Source of the DNA: Nocardioides sp. TF02-7
Lineage (GTDB): Bacteria > Actinomycetota > Actinomycetes > Propionibacteriales > Nocardioidaceae
Direction: 5' to 3'
Assembly: GCF_022437945.1 (NCBI RefSeq)
Contig: NZ_CP092535.1
Coordinates: 4,030,001 to 4,094,000 of the forward strand
DNA: 64,000 nt
In this document: one piece after another, positions 48,556-57,297 of the stretch
Layout of the letters: every line of letters begins with the position of its first letter
Numbering within the stretch: position 1 is the first letter of the stretch
The notes under the pieces: generated by a model
Database searches by the model: none
What the model saw: the letters and a program-made list of their open reading frames with translations, nothing else
Told to the model about the DNA's origin: nothing
Translations under genes and position numbers: made by a program

Positions 48556-49500
48556 GTGCCCCGCGACCCCGAGGCCTCCGAGCCAGGTCGGGCGGCGGTC
48601 GGCGAGGTAGCCGCGGGTCGCTCCGGGGCGGCTGCATCGCGCACCTGGCACACGACCACCGACGTGACGACCTTCTGCGACCGTGCCCTCGGCTTCCTGG
48701 CGGCCGACCCGGTGGCCGGCACGGTCCTGCTGACCGAGGCGACGTACCTGCGCCGGCACCCGGAGCCGCGCGCCGAGCAGCGCTACGGCTGGTGGACGGA
48801 CGAGGCAGGCGCCGTGACCGCGGCGTTCCTGCAGGCGCCGCGCCACGCGCCGCTCGTCTCGCCGGCGCCGGAGGCCGCGCTCCGCTCCCTGCCGGCCGTG
48901 CTGCCGCGTCCGCCGGCGATCGGCGTCGACGGCCGGTACGTCGACCGCGCGGTCGCCGCGTGGGGCGCGGCCGGGCACGACCTCGCGCCGCGGGCACGGA
49001 TCCGTGTCCTCCGGCTCGCCGGCCTGGTCGCTCACCCGCCGGCGACGGCCGGCCGGCCGCGGGTCGCGACCGCTGCTGACCGGGAGCTGCTCGCCGACTG
49101 GTTCGGGCGGTTCCGGCGGGCCCACCCGGAGGACCCGAGCGACCTCGCGTTCGTCGTCGACGACCCGCTGGCGCACGGTGCGGTGCTCCTGTGGGAGGTG
49201 GGGGAGGAGCCGGTCGCGATGTGCTCGCGGACGCCCGTGGTCGCAGGGATGACGAGGATCGGGCTGACGTACTCCCCGTCCGGCGACCCGGCGGCCGAGG
49301 GCGACCTGCTCGCCGCCGCCTGCGCGGCGGCGGCCGAGGAGGCAGCGACGGTGCTCGCCCTCGCGCCGGCCGTGGACGCCGACGCGCTCGAGCGGCTGGC
49401 CCGGGTCGGCTTCGCGCCGGCGGGGGGAGCGGGTGCTCCTCGCCGCGAGTTCTCCACAGGCAGCCGGCTGACGGTGGCGGCGCCGGCCGAGGATCCCTAG
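48556..49500 (+). CDS. GNAT-family N-acetyltransferase
   Basis: 314 aa. A variable N-terminal half (RALGFLAADPVAGTVLLTEA, RYGWWTDEAGAVTAAFLQAP) is followed by a GNAT-like core with LLWEVGEEPVAMCSRTPVVA and TRIGLTYSPSGDPAAEGDLL, where the acetyl-CoA loop is degenerate. It resembles actinobacterial acetyltransferases of unknown substrate. GTG 48556 is chosen for its GAGGAG site 6 nt upstream. Confidence 0.7.
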   Translation: MPRDPEASEPGRAAVGEVAAGRSGAAASRTWHTTTDVTTFCDRALGFLAADPVAGTVLLTEATYLRRHPEPRAEQRYGWWTDEAGAVTAAFLQAPRHAPLVSPAPEAALRSLPAVLPRPPAIGVDGRYVDRAVAAWGAAGHDLAPRARIRVLRLAGLVAHPPATAGRPRVATAADRELLADWFGRFRRAHPEDPSDLAFVVDDPLAHGAVLLWEVGEEPVAMCSRTPVVAGMTRIGLTYSPSGDPAAEGDLLAAACAAAAEEAATVLALAPAVDADALERLARVGFAPAGGAGAPRREFSTGSRLTVAAPAEDP

Positions 49501-49538
49501 CGTCGTGGAGCACCAGGTGTCTCGGGAAAGGACCTGCG

Positions 49539-49964
49539 ATGACGCTCCGAAACGACCGCTCCGGCGCGGCCGGCGGCCTGGCCGCCACGTTCCTGGTCGC
49601 GCTCCTCCTCACCGTCACCTCGTGCGCGGCGCAGGACGCCGCCAGCTCCGTTTCGTCAGTCACCGCGACCGGCCCGGCCGAGCGCGGCAGCCCCGCCGCC
49701 GTCACCACGACCGCCCCGGCCGCCACCGCCGCGCAAACCCCGACCGTCCCGCCGGCCGCGCTAGCCGCCGTACGCCGGTGGGCGGAGGCCCGAGGCTGGG
49801 CGGCCCGCCGGCCCCTCGTCACCGAGCAGTTCGCGGAGAAGCCGGTCGTCTACGTCGACCTGGTGCGCGCCGGCGAGCGGCGCCGGGCCTACTTCGCGCT
49901 CGACCGGGCGCAGGGCCGGTGGCGGGTCGCGGGCTCGACGTTCCTCGCGTGCGGCCTCTGCTGA
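49539..49964 (+). CDS. Small lipoprotein of unknown function
   Basis: 141 aa. Signal with lipobox GGLAATFLVALLLTVTSCAA (Cys about 29), then a 45-residue Ser/Thr/Ala/Pro linker and a compact C-terminal domain (RRWAEARGWAARRPLVTEQF, RRAYFALDRAQGRWRVAGS). No family recognised. GGGAAAGGAC precedes the ATG at 49539. Confidence 0.65.
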   Translation: MTLRNDRSGAAGGLAATFLVALLLTVTSCAAQDAASSVSSVTATGPAERGSPAAVTTTAPAATAAQTPTVPPAALAAVRRWAEARGWAARRPLVTEQFAEKPVVYVDLVRAGERRRAYFALDRAQGRWRVAGSTFLACGLC

Positions 49965-49968
49965 GGGC

Positions 49969-50319
49969 TCAGAGCACCCACCAGGTGCCCACCACTGCCG
50001 GGATCAGCGCGGTGGCCAACCACCAGGTGAGGAGCGGCCGGCGGTTGAGGGCGCGCGACGCGGCGATGCCGCAGGCGAAGAACGCGGCACCCAGGAGGAC
50101 CAGCGCGACCTTGGCGTCGGCGCGGTCGCCGGCGACGTCGAACTTCGCCGCAACGACGAACCCGACGGTGAGGTGGAAGATCGTGGTGAGGATGAGCACG
50201 GAGGCCACCCGCCGCTGCACCCGGTGCAGCCGCGCGAGGTCCTCGGCGGTCGGCTGCTTGCGCGGCTGGGTGGGGTCGATGAGGTGCCGACGGCGGGTCG
50301 TCACCGGCTCCTGGCTCAT
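49969..50319 (-). CDS. Small three-span membrane protein
   Basis: 116 aa with a charged N-terminus and hydrophobic segments VASVLILTTIFHLTVGFVVA, VALVLLGAAFFACGIAAS and WWLATALIPAVVGTWWVL. No family recognised. Convergent with the small lipoprotein gene. ATG at 50319. Confidence 0.6.
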   Translation of the reverse strand: MSQEPVTTRRRHLIDPTQPRKQPTAEDLARLHRVQRRVASVLILTTIFHLTVGFVVAAKFDVAGDRADAKVALVLLGAAFFACGIAASRALNRRPLLTWWLATALIPAVVGTWWVL

Positions 50320-50385
50320 GCAGCCAGCCTACCGGCGCGGAAACTCGGTGGCGGTGCCCTCGGAGCAGGACGATGCTTGTTCGTC

Positions 50386-51372
50386 ATGCAGATCACACGG
50401 TTCGGGCCGGACGACGCAGCCGAGCTCAAGGAGTGGGTCGCGCTGGAGGACGCCGTACGCCTCGCCGACTCGCCCTGGGAGCACGAGCCGACCCTCCTCC
50501 GCGCCGAGGCGCGCTTCCGTCACGGCTGGGACGGCGAGCCGGCCGTGCCCTACCTCGCCCGGGTCGACGACGAGGTCGTCGGCGGGGGCACCATCGCCGT
50601 GAGCGAGTACGACAACCTCCACCTCGCCTGGCTCGGACTCCAGGTCCACCCCGACCACCGCCGCCGCGGCCACGGCTCCGCGATCCTGGCGCACCTCGAG
50701 GGCGAGGTCGCGGCGATGGGGCGCACGACGGTGGGCATGGGCGGTTGGGAGTCCGAGGCCTGCGTCGCGTTCGCCGCGAGGCACGGCTACGCCAGGGCGC
50801 ACCAGGCGATCAACCGGCGGCAGCACCTCGCCGACGTCGACCGCGCCGAGCTCGACCGGAGGTACGACGAGGCGTTGCCGCGGGCGGCCGACTACGCGCT
50901 CGAGCGCTGGTCGCTGCCGACCCCCGACGACCGCCTCGACGACCTGGCCGAGATGGCGTCGGCGATCAACGACGCGCCCACCGACGACCTCGACATCGAG
51001 GACGAGGTGTTCAGCGCCGAGCGGATGCGCAGCTACGAGGCCGCCTGTGCGTTCCGGCGCGAACGCGGCTACCGGGTGGTGGCTCGGCACCTGCCGACGG
51101 GGCAGTTGGCGGGCCAGACCGTGGTCGTCGTGCAGTCGGAGCACCCCACCCGCGGCGACCAGCACGACACGTCGGTCGTCCGCGCCCACCGCGGCCACCG
51201 CCTCGGGCTGCTGCTCAAGGTCGAGCTTCTGCGGTGGCTGGCCGAGGCCGAGCCGCAGCTCGAGGAGATCGACACGTTCAACGCCGAGTCCAACGACCAC
51301 ATGATCGGCGTCAACGAGCTGCTCGGCTACCGGGTGATGGGGCGGGAGCTGGCCTTCCAGCGCACGCTGTGA
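50386..51372 (+). CDS. Tandem-domain GNAT N-acetyltransferase
   Basis: 328 aa with two GNAT units. The first has an intact acetyl-CoA loop LGLQVHPDHRRRGHGSAILA near residue 85. The second, after residue 175, has DTSVVRAHRGHRLGLLLKVE and FNAESNDHMIGVNELLGYRV. This architecture is widespread in actinobacteria, where related proteins acetylate small amines or aminoglycosides. Substrate unknown. ATG at 50386. Confidence 0.8.
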   Translation: MQITRFGPDDAAELKEWVALEDAVRLADSPWEHEPTLLRAEARFRHGWDGEPAVPYLARVDDEVVGGGTIAVSEYDNLHLAWLGLQVHPDHRRRGHGSAILAHLEGEVAAMGRTTVGMGGWESEACVAFAARHGYARAHQAINRRQHLADVDRAELDRRYDEALPRAADYALERWSLPTPDDRLDDLAEMASAINDAPTDDLDIEDEVFSAERMRSYEAACAFRRERGYRVVARHLPTGQLAGQTVVVVQSEHPTRGDQHDTSVVRAHRGHRLGLLLKVELLRWLAEAEPQLEEIDTFNAESNDHMIGVNELLGYRVMGRELAFQRTL

Positions 51373-51394
51373 GCCGTCGGCGTCAGGGGAGCAG

Positions 51395-52475
51395 CTAGAG
51401 GAGCCGGTCGACGACGTACGACGCGCCCCGCCGCAGCTCGCGCACCGCCTGCTCGACGACCCGGTCGATCAGCTCCTCGCACGACGGCAGGTCGTCGATG
51501 ACGCCGACGACCTGCCCGCTGGCGAGCACGCCGGCGGAGGTGTCACCGTCGACGAGGCCGGCCTTCAGCATCATCGGCGTGTTGGCGGCGAGCGCGGTCT
51601 GGGCGAGGCTGCGGCCCTGCTGCTTGCGCATCGCGCGTCCGTCGCGGGCCAGCTGCGCCCACGACATCCCCGCCTCACGCTTGAAGTCGAGGGTGCGGCG
51701 CACGGTCGGGCCGACCCTGCGGACCGGGCTCGACTCCTCGAGCTCAGCGACGAGGTCGGTGCGCAGCATCCGGTGCGGCATGCCGTCGACCTTGGTGGTG
51801 ACGACGGTGTCGGTCAGGCCCTGGGACAGGTAGAGCTGCTTGACCGCATCGGGCACCGCGGAGTCGCTGGTGAGGAGAAACCGGGTGCCCATCCCGACGG
51901 CCGCCGCCCCGTAGGACAGGGCGGCGGCGAGGCCCCGGCCGTCGTAGAAGCCGCCGGCAGCGACGACCGGCACGTCGACGGCATCGAGCACCGTCGGCAG
52001 CAGCAGCGTGGTCGGCACCTGCCCGGTGTGGCCACCGCCCTCACCGCCCTGCACCATGACCGCGTCGGCGCCCCACGACGCCACCTTCCGCGCGTGCTTG
52101 GCCGCGCCGACCGACGGGATGACGACGACGTCGTGGTCCTTCAGCCGGGCGATCAGCTCCGGCTTGGGGGCGAGCGCGAACGACGCCACCTTCACGCCGT
52201 GCTCGACGAGGAGGTCGCACCGTGCGGCGGCGTCGCCGGCGTCGGCCCGGAGGTTCACCCCGAACGGCTGCCGGGTGCGGCTCTTGACCTCGACGATCGC
52301 CTGCTCGAGCTCCGCGAACGTCATCGTCGCCGACGCGAGGATCCCGAGGCCGCCGGCCTCGGCGGTCGCCGACACGAGTCGCGGCCCGGAGACCCACCCC
52401 ATGCCGGTCTGGACGACGGGGTGCCGGACGCCGACCAGGTCGGTGAACGGGGGTGCGGATCCGCTGCTCGATCAC
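51395..52475 (-). CDS. ipdC: IpdC, flavin-dependent C/D-ring reductase, NPD-like (one frameshift)
   Basis: About 359 aa, nitronate-monooxygenase-like TIM barrel. IpdC acts on 5-hydroxy-HIC-CoA during C/D-ring breakdown. FMN motifs: VVQTGMGWVSGPRLVSATAE, MVQGGEGGGHTGQVPTTLLL, VPVVAAGGFYDGRGLAAALS and GAAAVGMGTRFLLTSDS. An extra base at 52449-52453 detaches the first 9 codons (MIEQRIRTPFTDLVG restored). GTG at 52475 overlaps the ipdB stop by 4 bp. Confidence 0.9.
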
Positions 52476-53240
52476 CGCGCGTCCTCCGGCACCGGCACCT
52501 CGCGGAACCGCAGCCCCTTCGGGTCGAGCAGGTCCCTGATCAGCACCAGCTCCTCGAACGTCGGCTCCCGCGTCGTCGGCACCTCGTCGGGCGGCGCCAG
52601 CCCGAAGCCGGTCGCGGCGACGACGTCGTCGACGGTCACGCCGGGGTGGACGCTGCGCAACCGCATCGTCCCGTCGGGACCGCCGAGGTCGAGCACCGCG
52701 AGGTTGGTGACCACGCGGTGGATGTCGTTGAACCGCGCCGCCGCGGCGCCGGCCGCCCGCGCCCGCCTCGGCCCCACGCCGGAGACGACGTCGACCTGCT
52801 CCACGAAGACCCGTGGGGAGTGCCGCGGCACCCAGTACGACGTCCGGTTGTTGACGGTGTTGCCGGGGGCGCCCCGCGAGCCCAGCAGCTGCTCGTCGCG
52901 GCTGCGCCCACTCGCCGATCGCGGAGATGTTCTGGTTGCCGTCGCGGTCGATCTGGGTGGCGCCCATCATCACGTGCCGCCGGCCCCACGCGATGACGTC
53001 GAACACCCGGCGGAACGGGATCCACCCCTCCACGACGTCGGTGCCCCCGAGCGGAGGCACGCCGCCGAAAAACAGTGCCTCTCCGTCGCTGATCACCAGG
53101 TCGGGGTTGGACGTGAGCTTCGCCAGTCGCACCCCCAGCGTGGGCAGCAGCCCCATCGGGCTGGCGAAGACCTCACCGTCCTCGCTGAAGGCGTCGGCGA
53201 TCGCGGCCGCGCAGACGTCGGCGCGGGTGACGTCGGTCAT
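52472..53240 (-). CDS. ipdB: IpdB, beta subunit of the ring-C CoA hydrolase (one frameshift)
   Basis: About 255 aa. With IpdA it hydrolyses COCHEA-CoA, opening ring C; the fold is that of CoA-transferases. Conserved stretches: DLVISDGEALFFGGVPPLGG, HVMMGATQIDRDGNQNISAI and HRVVTNLAVLDLGGPDGTMR. The frame breaks near 52898-52904, with one base extra between IGEWAQ and RDEQLLGSRG. ATG at 53240 overlaps the ipdA stop (ATGA). Confidence 0.9.
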
Positions 53241-54130
53241 GACTGCTCCTCGTGGAAGGCCCGCACCGCGGCCTGGTAGTCGTCCTCGTCCCCGGCGAGG
53301 AACCGGTCGTGGAACGCCCGCCACGCCTCCTCGGTGCCGCCCGCGGCGGCGGCGTAGGCCTTCTGGAACCGCTCGTCGCGCTCGTAGTCGGGCGTGCAGG
53401 TCGTGAAGTGCGCGCCGTGGGGGGTCTCGACCACCCCGTCGACCATCATCCGGCTCAGCAGCACCCGCTGGACGGCGGTGTCGACCGTCAGCCCTGCCGT
53501 GTCGACGACCTGCTCCACGCTCACGTAGGCACGGTCGGCCGCCAGGCAGAAGAGGTCGTCGAAGTACGGGTCGGGTCCGAGGTACGCCGCGTTGCCGTGC
53601 GCGTCGGCCCGGTTGAGGTGGACGAGGGCGACGTCGAGCCGCAGGGCGGGGACGGCGACCAGCTCCTCGGGGACGCCGTCGGGGCCGTCGTACGGGCTGG
53701 TGACGGTGCGCAGCCACGGGTTGTTGACCATCACGTCGGAGCCCAGCCCGGCGCGGGTCGGGAGGAACGGCAGCCGTTGCGCGGCCGCGCGGAGCCCGGT
53801 CTGGAACATGCCCTCGTCGAGCTCGACCACCTCGGGGATCGTCCCCTCCTGCCGGGCGCGCTGGAAGCTCGGTTCGAGCGGGACGGAGTCGAGCGACACG
53901 AACGCGAAGACGAGCTTGCGGATCTTCCCGGCGCGGGCGAGCAGCCCGACGTCGGCGCCGCCCCAGCTGACGACGGTGAGGTCGGTGAGGTCGGAGCGGT
54001 AGAGCGCCCGCACGAGCGCCATCGGCTTGCGGCGCGAGCCCCAGCCGCCGATGCCGACCGTCATCCCGCTCTCGAGCCCGGCGACCACCTCGTCGACGGA
54101 CATCCGCTTGTCACGCGGCCTGCGGCTCAC
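53237..54130 (-). CDS. ipdA: IpdA, alpha subunit of the ring-C CoA hydrolase
   Basis: 297 aa, CoA-transferase family I alpha-type fold. Starts RDKRMSVDEVVAGLESGMTV, then GIGGWGSRRKPMALVRALYR, SWGGADVGLLARAGKIRKLV and VALVHLNRADAHGNAAYLGP. Its partner ipdB follows with a 4-bp overlap, as in M. tuberculosis Rv3551-Rv3552. GTG at 54130 overlaps the echA20 stop. Frame intact. Confidence 0.93.
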   Translation of the reverse strand: MSRRPRDKRMSVDEVVAGLESGMTVGIGGWGSRRKPMALVRALYRSDLTDLTVVSWGGADVGLLARAGKIRKLVFAFVSLDSVPLEPSFQRARQEGTIPEVVELDEGMFQTGLRAAAQRLPFLPTRAGLGSDVMVNNPWLRTVTSPYDGPDGVPEELVAVPALRLDVALVHLNRADAHGNAAYLGPDPYFDDLFCLAADRAYVSVEQVVDTAGLTVDTAVQRVLLSRMMVDGVVETPHGAHFTTCTPDYERDERFQKAYAAAAGGTEEAWRAFHDRFLAGDEDDYQAAVRAFHEEQS

Positions 54131-54888
54131 TTCGCTCCCTCGCTCTTGCTGGTGCCGGCGAACCGGTCGCGCAGCTCGTCGCTCACGCCCATCAGGTTGA
54201 GCTCGAACGTGAACCCCTGCTCGAACCGGTAGCTCTTGTTGACGTCGACCGGGTCGATCCCGTTGAGGGCCTCCTTGGCCGCACGGACGACCCGCGTGTC
54301 CTTGGCGGCGATCTCGCCGGCGACGGCGAGCGCGGCCTCGTCGAGCCGGTCCCGCGGCACCACCTCGAGCACGGAGCCGAACCGCACCAGGTCGGCCGCC
54401 GGGACGGTGCGTCCGGTGAGGTAGAGGGTGCGCATCAGGTGTTGCGGGACCAGTCGCGCCATGTGCGTGGCCGCGCCGAGCGCCCCCTGGTCGACCTCCG
54501 GCACCCCGAAGTAGGCGTCGTCGCCGGCGACCACGACGTCGGCGTTGCCGACCAGGCCGACGCCGCCGCCGAGGCAGAACCCGTGGACCGCCGCGACGAC
54601 CGGCACCGCGCACTCGTAGACGGCCTTGAACGCGGCGTAGCAGCCCCTGTTGGCGCCGAGCAGCGCCTCGAAGCCGGAGGTCCGCTGCATCTCCTTGATG
54701 TCGACGCCGGCGTTGAACCCGCGGCCTTCCGCCCGGAGCACCACCACGTGCGTCCCCTGGTCGCGGCCCGCCTCGTCGAGCGCGGCGGCCACGTCGAACC
54801 AGCCCTGGACGGTGAGCGCGTTGACCGGCGGGGCGTCCATGGTGACGACGCGGATCCCGTCGGGTCGCAGCTCGCTGCGCACTGTCAT
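54127..54888 (-). CDS. echA20: EchA20, ring-D-opening crotonase-fold hydrolase
   Basis: 253-aa crotonase. EchA20 hydrolyses ring D of HIEC-CoA. Oxyanion-hole motifs: AEGRGFNAGVDIKEMQR and AVHGFCLGGGVGLVGNADVV. Ends with VNKSYRFEQGFTFELNLMGV, typical of the EchA20 group. The ATG at 54888 is preferred to the longer frame because that extension runs into the KstR2-type palindrome. TAAGGT lies 7 nt before it, so it is probably leaderless. Confidence 0.92.
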   Translation of the reverse strand: MTVRSELRPDGIRVVTMDAPPVNALTVQGWFDVAAALDEAGRDQGTHVVVLRAEGRGFNAGVDIKEMQRTSGFEALLGANRGCYAAFKAVYECAVPVVAAVHGFCLGGGVGLVGNADVVVAGDDAYFGVPEVDQGALGAATHMARLVPQHLMRTLYLTGRTVPAADLVRFGSVLEVVPRDRLDEAALAVAGEIAAKDTRVVRAAKEALNGIDPVDVNKSYRFEQGFTFELNLMGVSDELRDRFAGTSKSEGAK

Positions 54889-54899
54889 GCCCGGCACCT

Positions 54900-54919
54900 T
54901 ACCAAGCAAATGCTTGGTA
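54900..54919. promoter_or_regulatory. KstR2-type operator between echA20 and the SDR pair
   Basis: TACCAAGCAAATGCTTGGTA, the exact reverse complement of the element at 40524-40543. It serves two divergent promoters. TAAGGT (54901-54896, leftward) and TAGGGT (54918-54923, rightward) overlap its edges, 7 and 6 nt from the echA20 and SDR start codons. Confidence 0.78.
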
Positions 54920-54929
54920 GGGTGCTTGC

Positions 54930-55706
54930 ATGGCTCTGTCCGTCGACCTCGCCGGCCGCGTCGCCCTGGTCACCGGCGGCTCCCGCGGCATCGGGCGCGG
55001 CATCGCAGAGGTGCTCGCGGCCGCGGGGGCGACCGTGGTCACCTGCGCCCGGTCGGAGGCCGCGCCGGAGGGCCCTGTCGAGCACGTCGTGTGCGACGTT
55101 CGCGACGCCGACGCGGTGACGGCGATGGTCGCGGGCGTGGTCGCGCGGCACGGTCGGCTCGACCTCCTCGTCAACAACGCCGGCGGGGCGCCGTACGTCC
55201 CGGCCGCCGAGGCGTCGTCGCGGTTCCATGAGAAGGTGGTCGGGCTCAACCTGACGGCCGCGCTCGGCTGCGCCCGGGCCGCCAACGCCGTCATGCAGCG
55301 CCAGGACGGCGGCGGCAGCATCGTCAACATCTCCTCGCTCTCCGGCACCCGCCCGTCACCCGGCACGGCCGCCTACGGCGCGGCGAAGGCCGGGCTGGAC
55401 TCGCTCACGACCTCGCTCGCCCAGGAGTGGGGGCCGCGGGTGCGGGTCAACGCGGTCGAGGTCGGCATGGTGCGCACGGCCGACGCCGCCGACCACTACG
55501 GCAGCGACGCCACGGTCGCCGAGATCGAGCGCACCATCCCGTTGGGACGGATGGCCGAACCCGCCGAGGTCGGGCGGGTCGTCGCGTTCCTGGCCAGCGA
55601 CCTGGCGTCCTACGTCTCGGGCGCCCGGGTCGCGTGCCACGGGGGCGGGGAGCAGCCGGTCTTCCTCTACATCGCGCAGCAACGGATGAAGGAGCACGCA
55701 CCGTGA
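54930..55706 (+). CDS. SDR-family oxidoreductase (Rv3549c-like)
   Basis: 258 aa. NAD(P)-binding VALVTGGSRGIGRGIAEVLA, structural LDLLVNNAGGAP, catalytic Ser in IVNISSLSGTRPSPGTAAYG and Y-x3-K in YGAAKAG. It matches by position the SDR genes that face echA20 in mycobacteria and are KstR2-controlled; the C/D-ring reaction is not established. The ATG at 54930 lies 10 nt after the palindrome and is probably leaderless. It overlaps the next gene by 4 bp. Confidence 0.85.
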   Translation: MALSVDLAGRVALVTGGSRGIGRGIAEVLAAAGATVVTCARSEAAPEGPVEHVVCDVRDADAVTAMVAGVVARHGRLDLLVNNAGGAPYVPAAEASSRFHEKVVGLNLTAALGCARAANAVMQRQDGGGSIVNISSLSGTRPSPGTAAYGAAKAGLDSLTTSLAQEWGPRVRVNAVEVGMVRTADAADHYGSDATVAEIERTIPLGRMAEPAEVGRVVAFLASDLASYVSGARVACHGGGEQPVFLYIAQQRMKEHAP

Positions 55707-56587
55707 GTCGACTGCTGGAGGGCAGGGTCGCCATCGTCACCGGCGCGGGCCGGGGGATCGGCCGCGCGCACGCGTTGGAGCTGGCCCGGCACGGCGCCCG
55801 CGTCGTGGTCAACGACCGCGGGGTCTCCCTCGCGGGGGAGGGCACGGGCGAGTCGCCCGCCGAGGAGGTGGTCGCGGAGATCCGCGCCCTGGGCGGCGAG
55901 GCCGTGGCCAACGACGCCGACGTGGCCGACTTCGACGCGGCCGCCGCGATGGTCCGGCAGGCGGTCGACACGTTCGGCGGGCTCGACGTGCTCGTCAACA
56001 ACGCCGGTTTCGTCCGCGACCGGATGCTCGTCAACACCTCGGAGGAGGAGTGGGACGCCGTCGTCCGGGTGCACCTCAAGGGCCACTTCGCGCCGCTCCG
56101 GCACGCGGCGGCGTACTGGCGCAGCGAGGCGAAGGAGGGCCGGCAGCGCGCGGCCCGGGTCGTCAACACCTCCTCCGGCGCCGGCCTGCAGGGCTCGATC
56201 GGGCAGGCGACCTACTCCGCCGCGAAGGCAGGCATCGCGGCGCTGACGCTGGTCGCCGCTGCGGAGCTGGGCAGGTACGGCGTCACCGTCAACGCGATTG
56301 CACCGGTCGCCCGCACCCGGATGACCGAGGGTGCCTTCGACACCTCCGCCATGCCGCTGCCGGAGGACAACTCGCCCGTGGTGGCGTGGCTGGCGTCGGA
56401 GGAGGCCGGCGACGTCACCGGCCGGGTGGTCGAGATCGATGGCAGCACGATCACCGTCGAGAACGGCTGGACCCACGGCCCCGCCCACGACAACGGCTCC
56501 CGGTGGGCGGCCGCCGACGTCGGCGCCGCCCTCCGTGCGCTGATCGCCCGGGCGCCCGCGCCCGAGCCGGTCTACGGCGCCGGCTGA
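55703..56587 (+). CDS. SDR-family oxidoreductase (Rv3548c-like)
   Basis: 294 aa, longer than a classical SDR. VAIVTGAGRGIGRAHALELA, NDRGVSLAGEGTGESPAEEV insert after strand 2, LDVLVNNAGFVRDRMLVNTS, YSAAKAGIAALTLVAAAEL (Y-x3-K). The insert and the tail WTHGPAHDNGSRW resemble the hydroxyacyl-CoA dehydrogenase half of peroxisomal multifunctional enzymes, so a beta-oxidation role is plausible. GTG at 55703. Confidence 0.85.
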   Translation: MSRLLEGRVAIVTGAGRGIGRAHALELARHGARVVVNDRGVSLAGEGTGESPAEEVVAEIRALGGEAVANDADVADFDAAAAMVRQAVDTFGGLDVLVNNAGFVRDRMLVNTSEEEWDAVVRVHLKGHFAPLRHAAAYWRSEAKEGRQRAARVVNTSSGAGLQGSIGQATYSAAKAGIAALTLVAAAELGRYGVTVNAIAPVARTRMTEGAFDTSAMPLPEDNSPVVAWLASEEAGDVTGRVVEIDGSTITVENGWTHGPAHDNGSRWAAADVGAALRALIARAPAPEPVYGAG

Positions 56588-56596
56588 GCCCCGGGG

Positions 56597-57232
56597 TCAC
56601 CCGGCGAACGCCGCCCGGCCCTGCATCGCGGAGCTGCCGAGGTCGCCCTTCGGCAGCGGCTCGCCCGCGGTGACCGCCGCCGTCCAGGCCTCGGTGGTGG
56701 CCACGGCCGCGAAGTTGGAGTGCAGGAGCACGAGGAGGGTCTCGTGCAGCTGCTCGGCGGAGACCTTCCCCGCGTCGTTGGCCAGGTGGATGGCGCCGGT
56801 CGCGTCGGAGAGGATCTCGGCAGCGAGCCCCAGCTCCTCCGCGGCGGCCGCCGTCGCGAGGTCGCAGTTGTTGGTCATGTAGCCCACGATCGTGATCGTG
56901 TCGACGTCGTGCTCGGCCAGCCAGGCGGCGACGTCGGTGCCCGCGAAGACGCTCGCCTTGTCCTTGGTGGCCAGCTTCCACGACGGCCGCAGCCGCCGCT
57001 CGACCTCGGGGTGGAGCGCCCAGCTCTCGCTGCCGACGGCGAAGACCGGCGCCCCCTCGGGGAACTGGTGCTGCAGGACGACGACGGGGAGGTCGTGCTG
57101 CTCCGCCACGTCGAGGGCCGCGACGACGTTGGCGAGCGACCGCTCCCGGTCGGGCGCTTGGACCTGGAGGATCCCGGAGAAGTACTCCTGCTGGACGTCG
57201 ACGACGACGAGTGCGCGGCGCGGTGCGGTCAT
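56597..57232 (-). CDS. Cysteine hydrolase, isochorismatase family
   Basis: 211 aa. Catalytic triad context: ALVVVDVQQEYFSG (Asp), WKLATKDKASVFAGTDVAAW (Lys) and TIVGYMTNNCDLATAAAAEE (Cys). Nicotinamidase or isochorismatase-like; substrate unknown. It faces a GlxA/AraC-type regulator, a pairing very common in actinobacteria in which the regulator controls the hydrolase. ATG at 57232. Confidence 0.83.
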   Translation of the reverse strand: MTAPRRALVVVDVQQEYFSGILQVQAPDRERSLANVVAALDVAEQHDLPVVVLQHQFPEGAPVFAVGSESWALHPEVERRLRPSWKLATKDKASVFAGTDVAAWLAEHDVDTITIVGYMTNNCDLATAAAAEELGLAAEILSDATGAIHLANDAGKVSAEQLHETLLVLLHSNFAAVATTEAWTAAVTAGEPLPKGDLGSSAMQGRAAFAG

Positions 57233-57297
57233 GATCTGCTCCTGTGGTCGGACGGGGCGGAGACGAGCACCACTCTGGCGGGTCGGGCTCCGCTACG

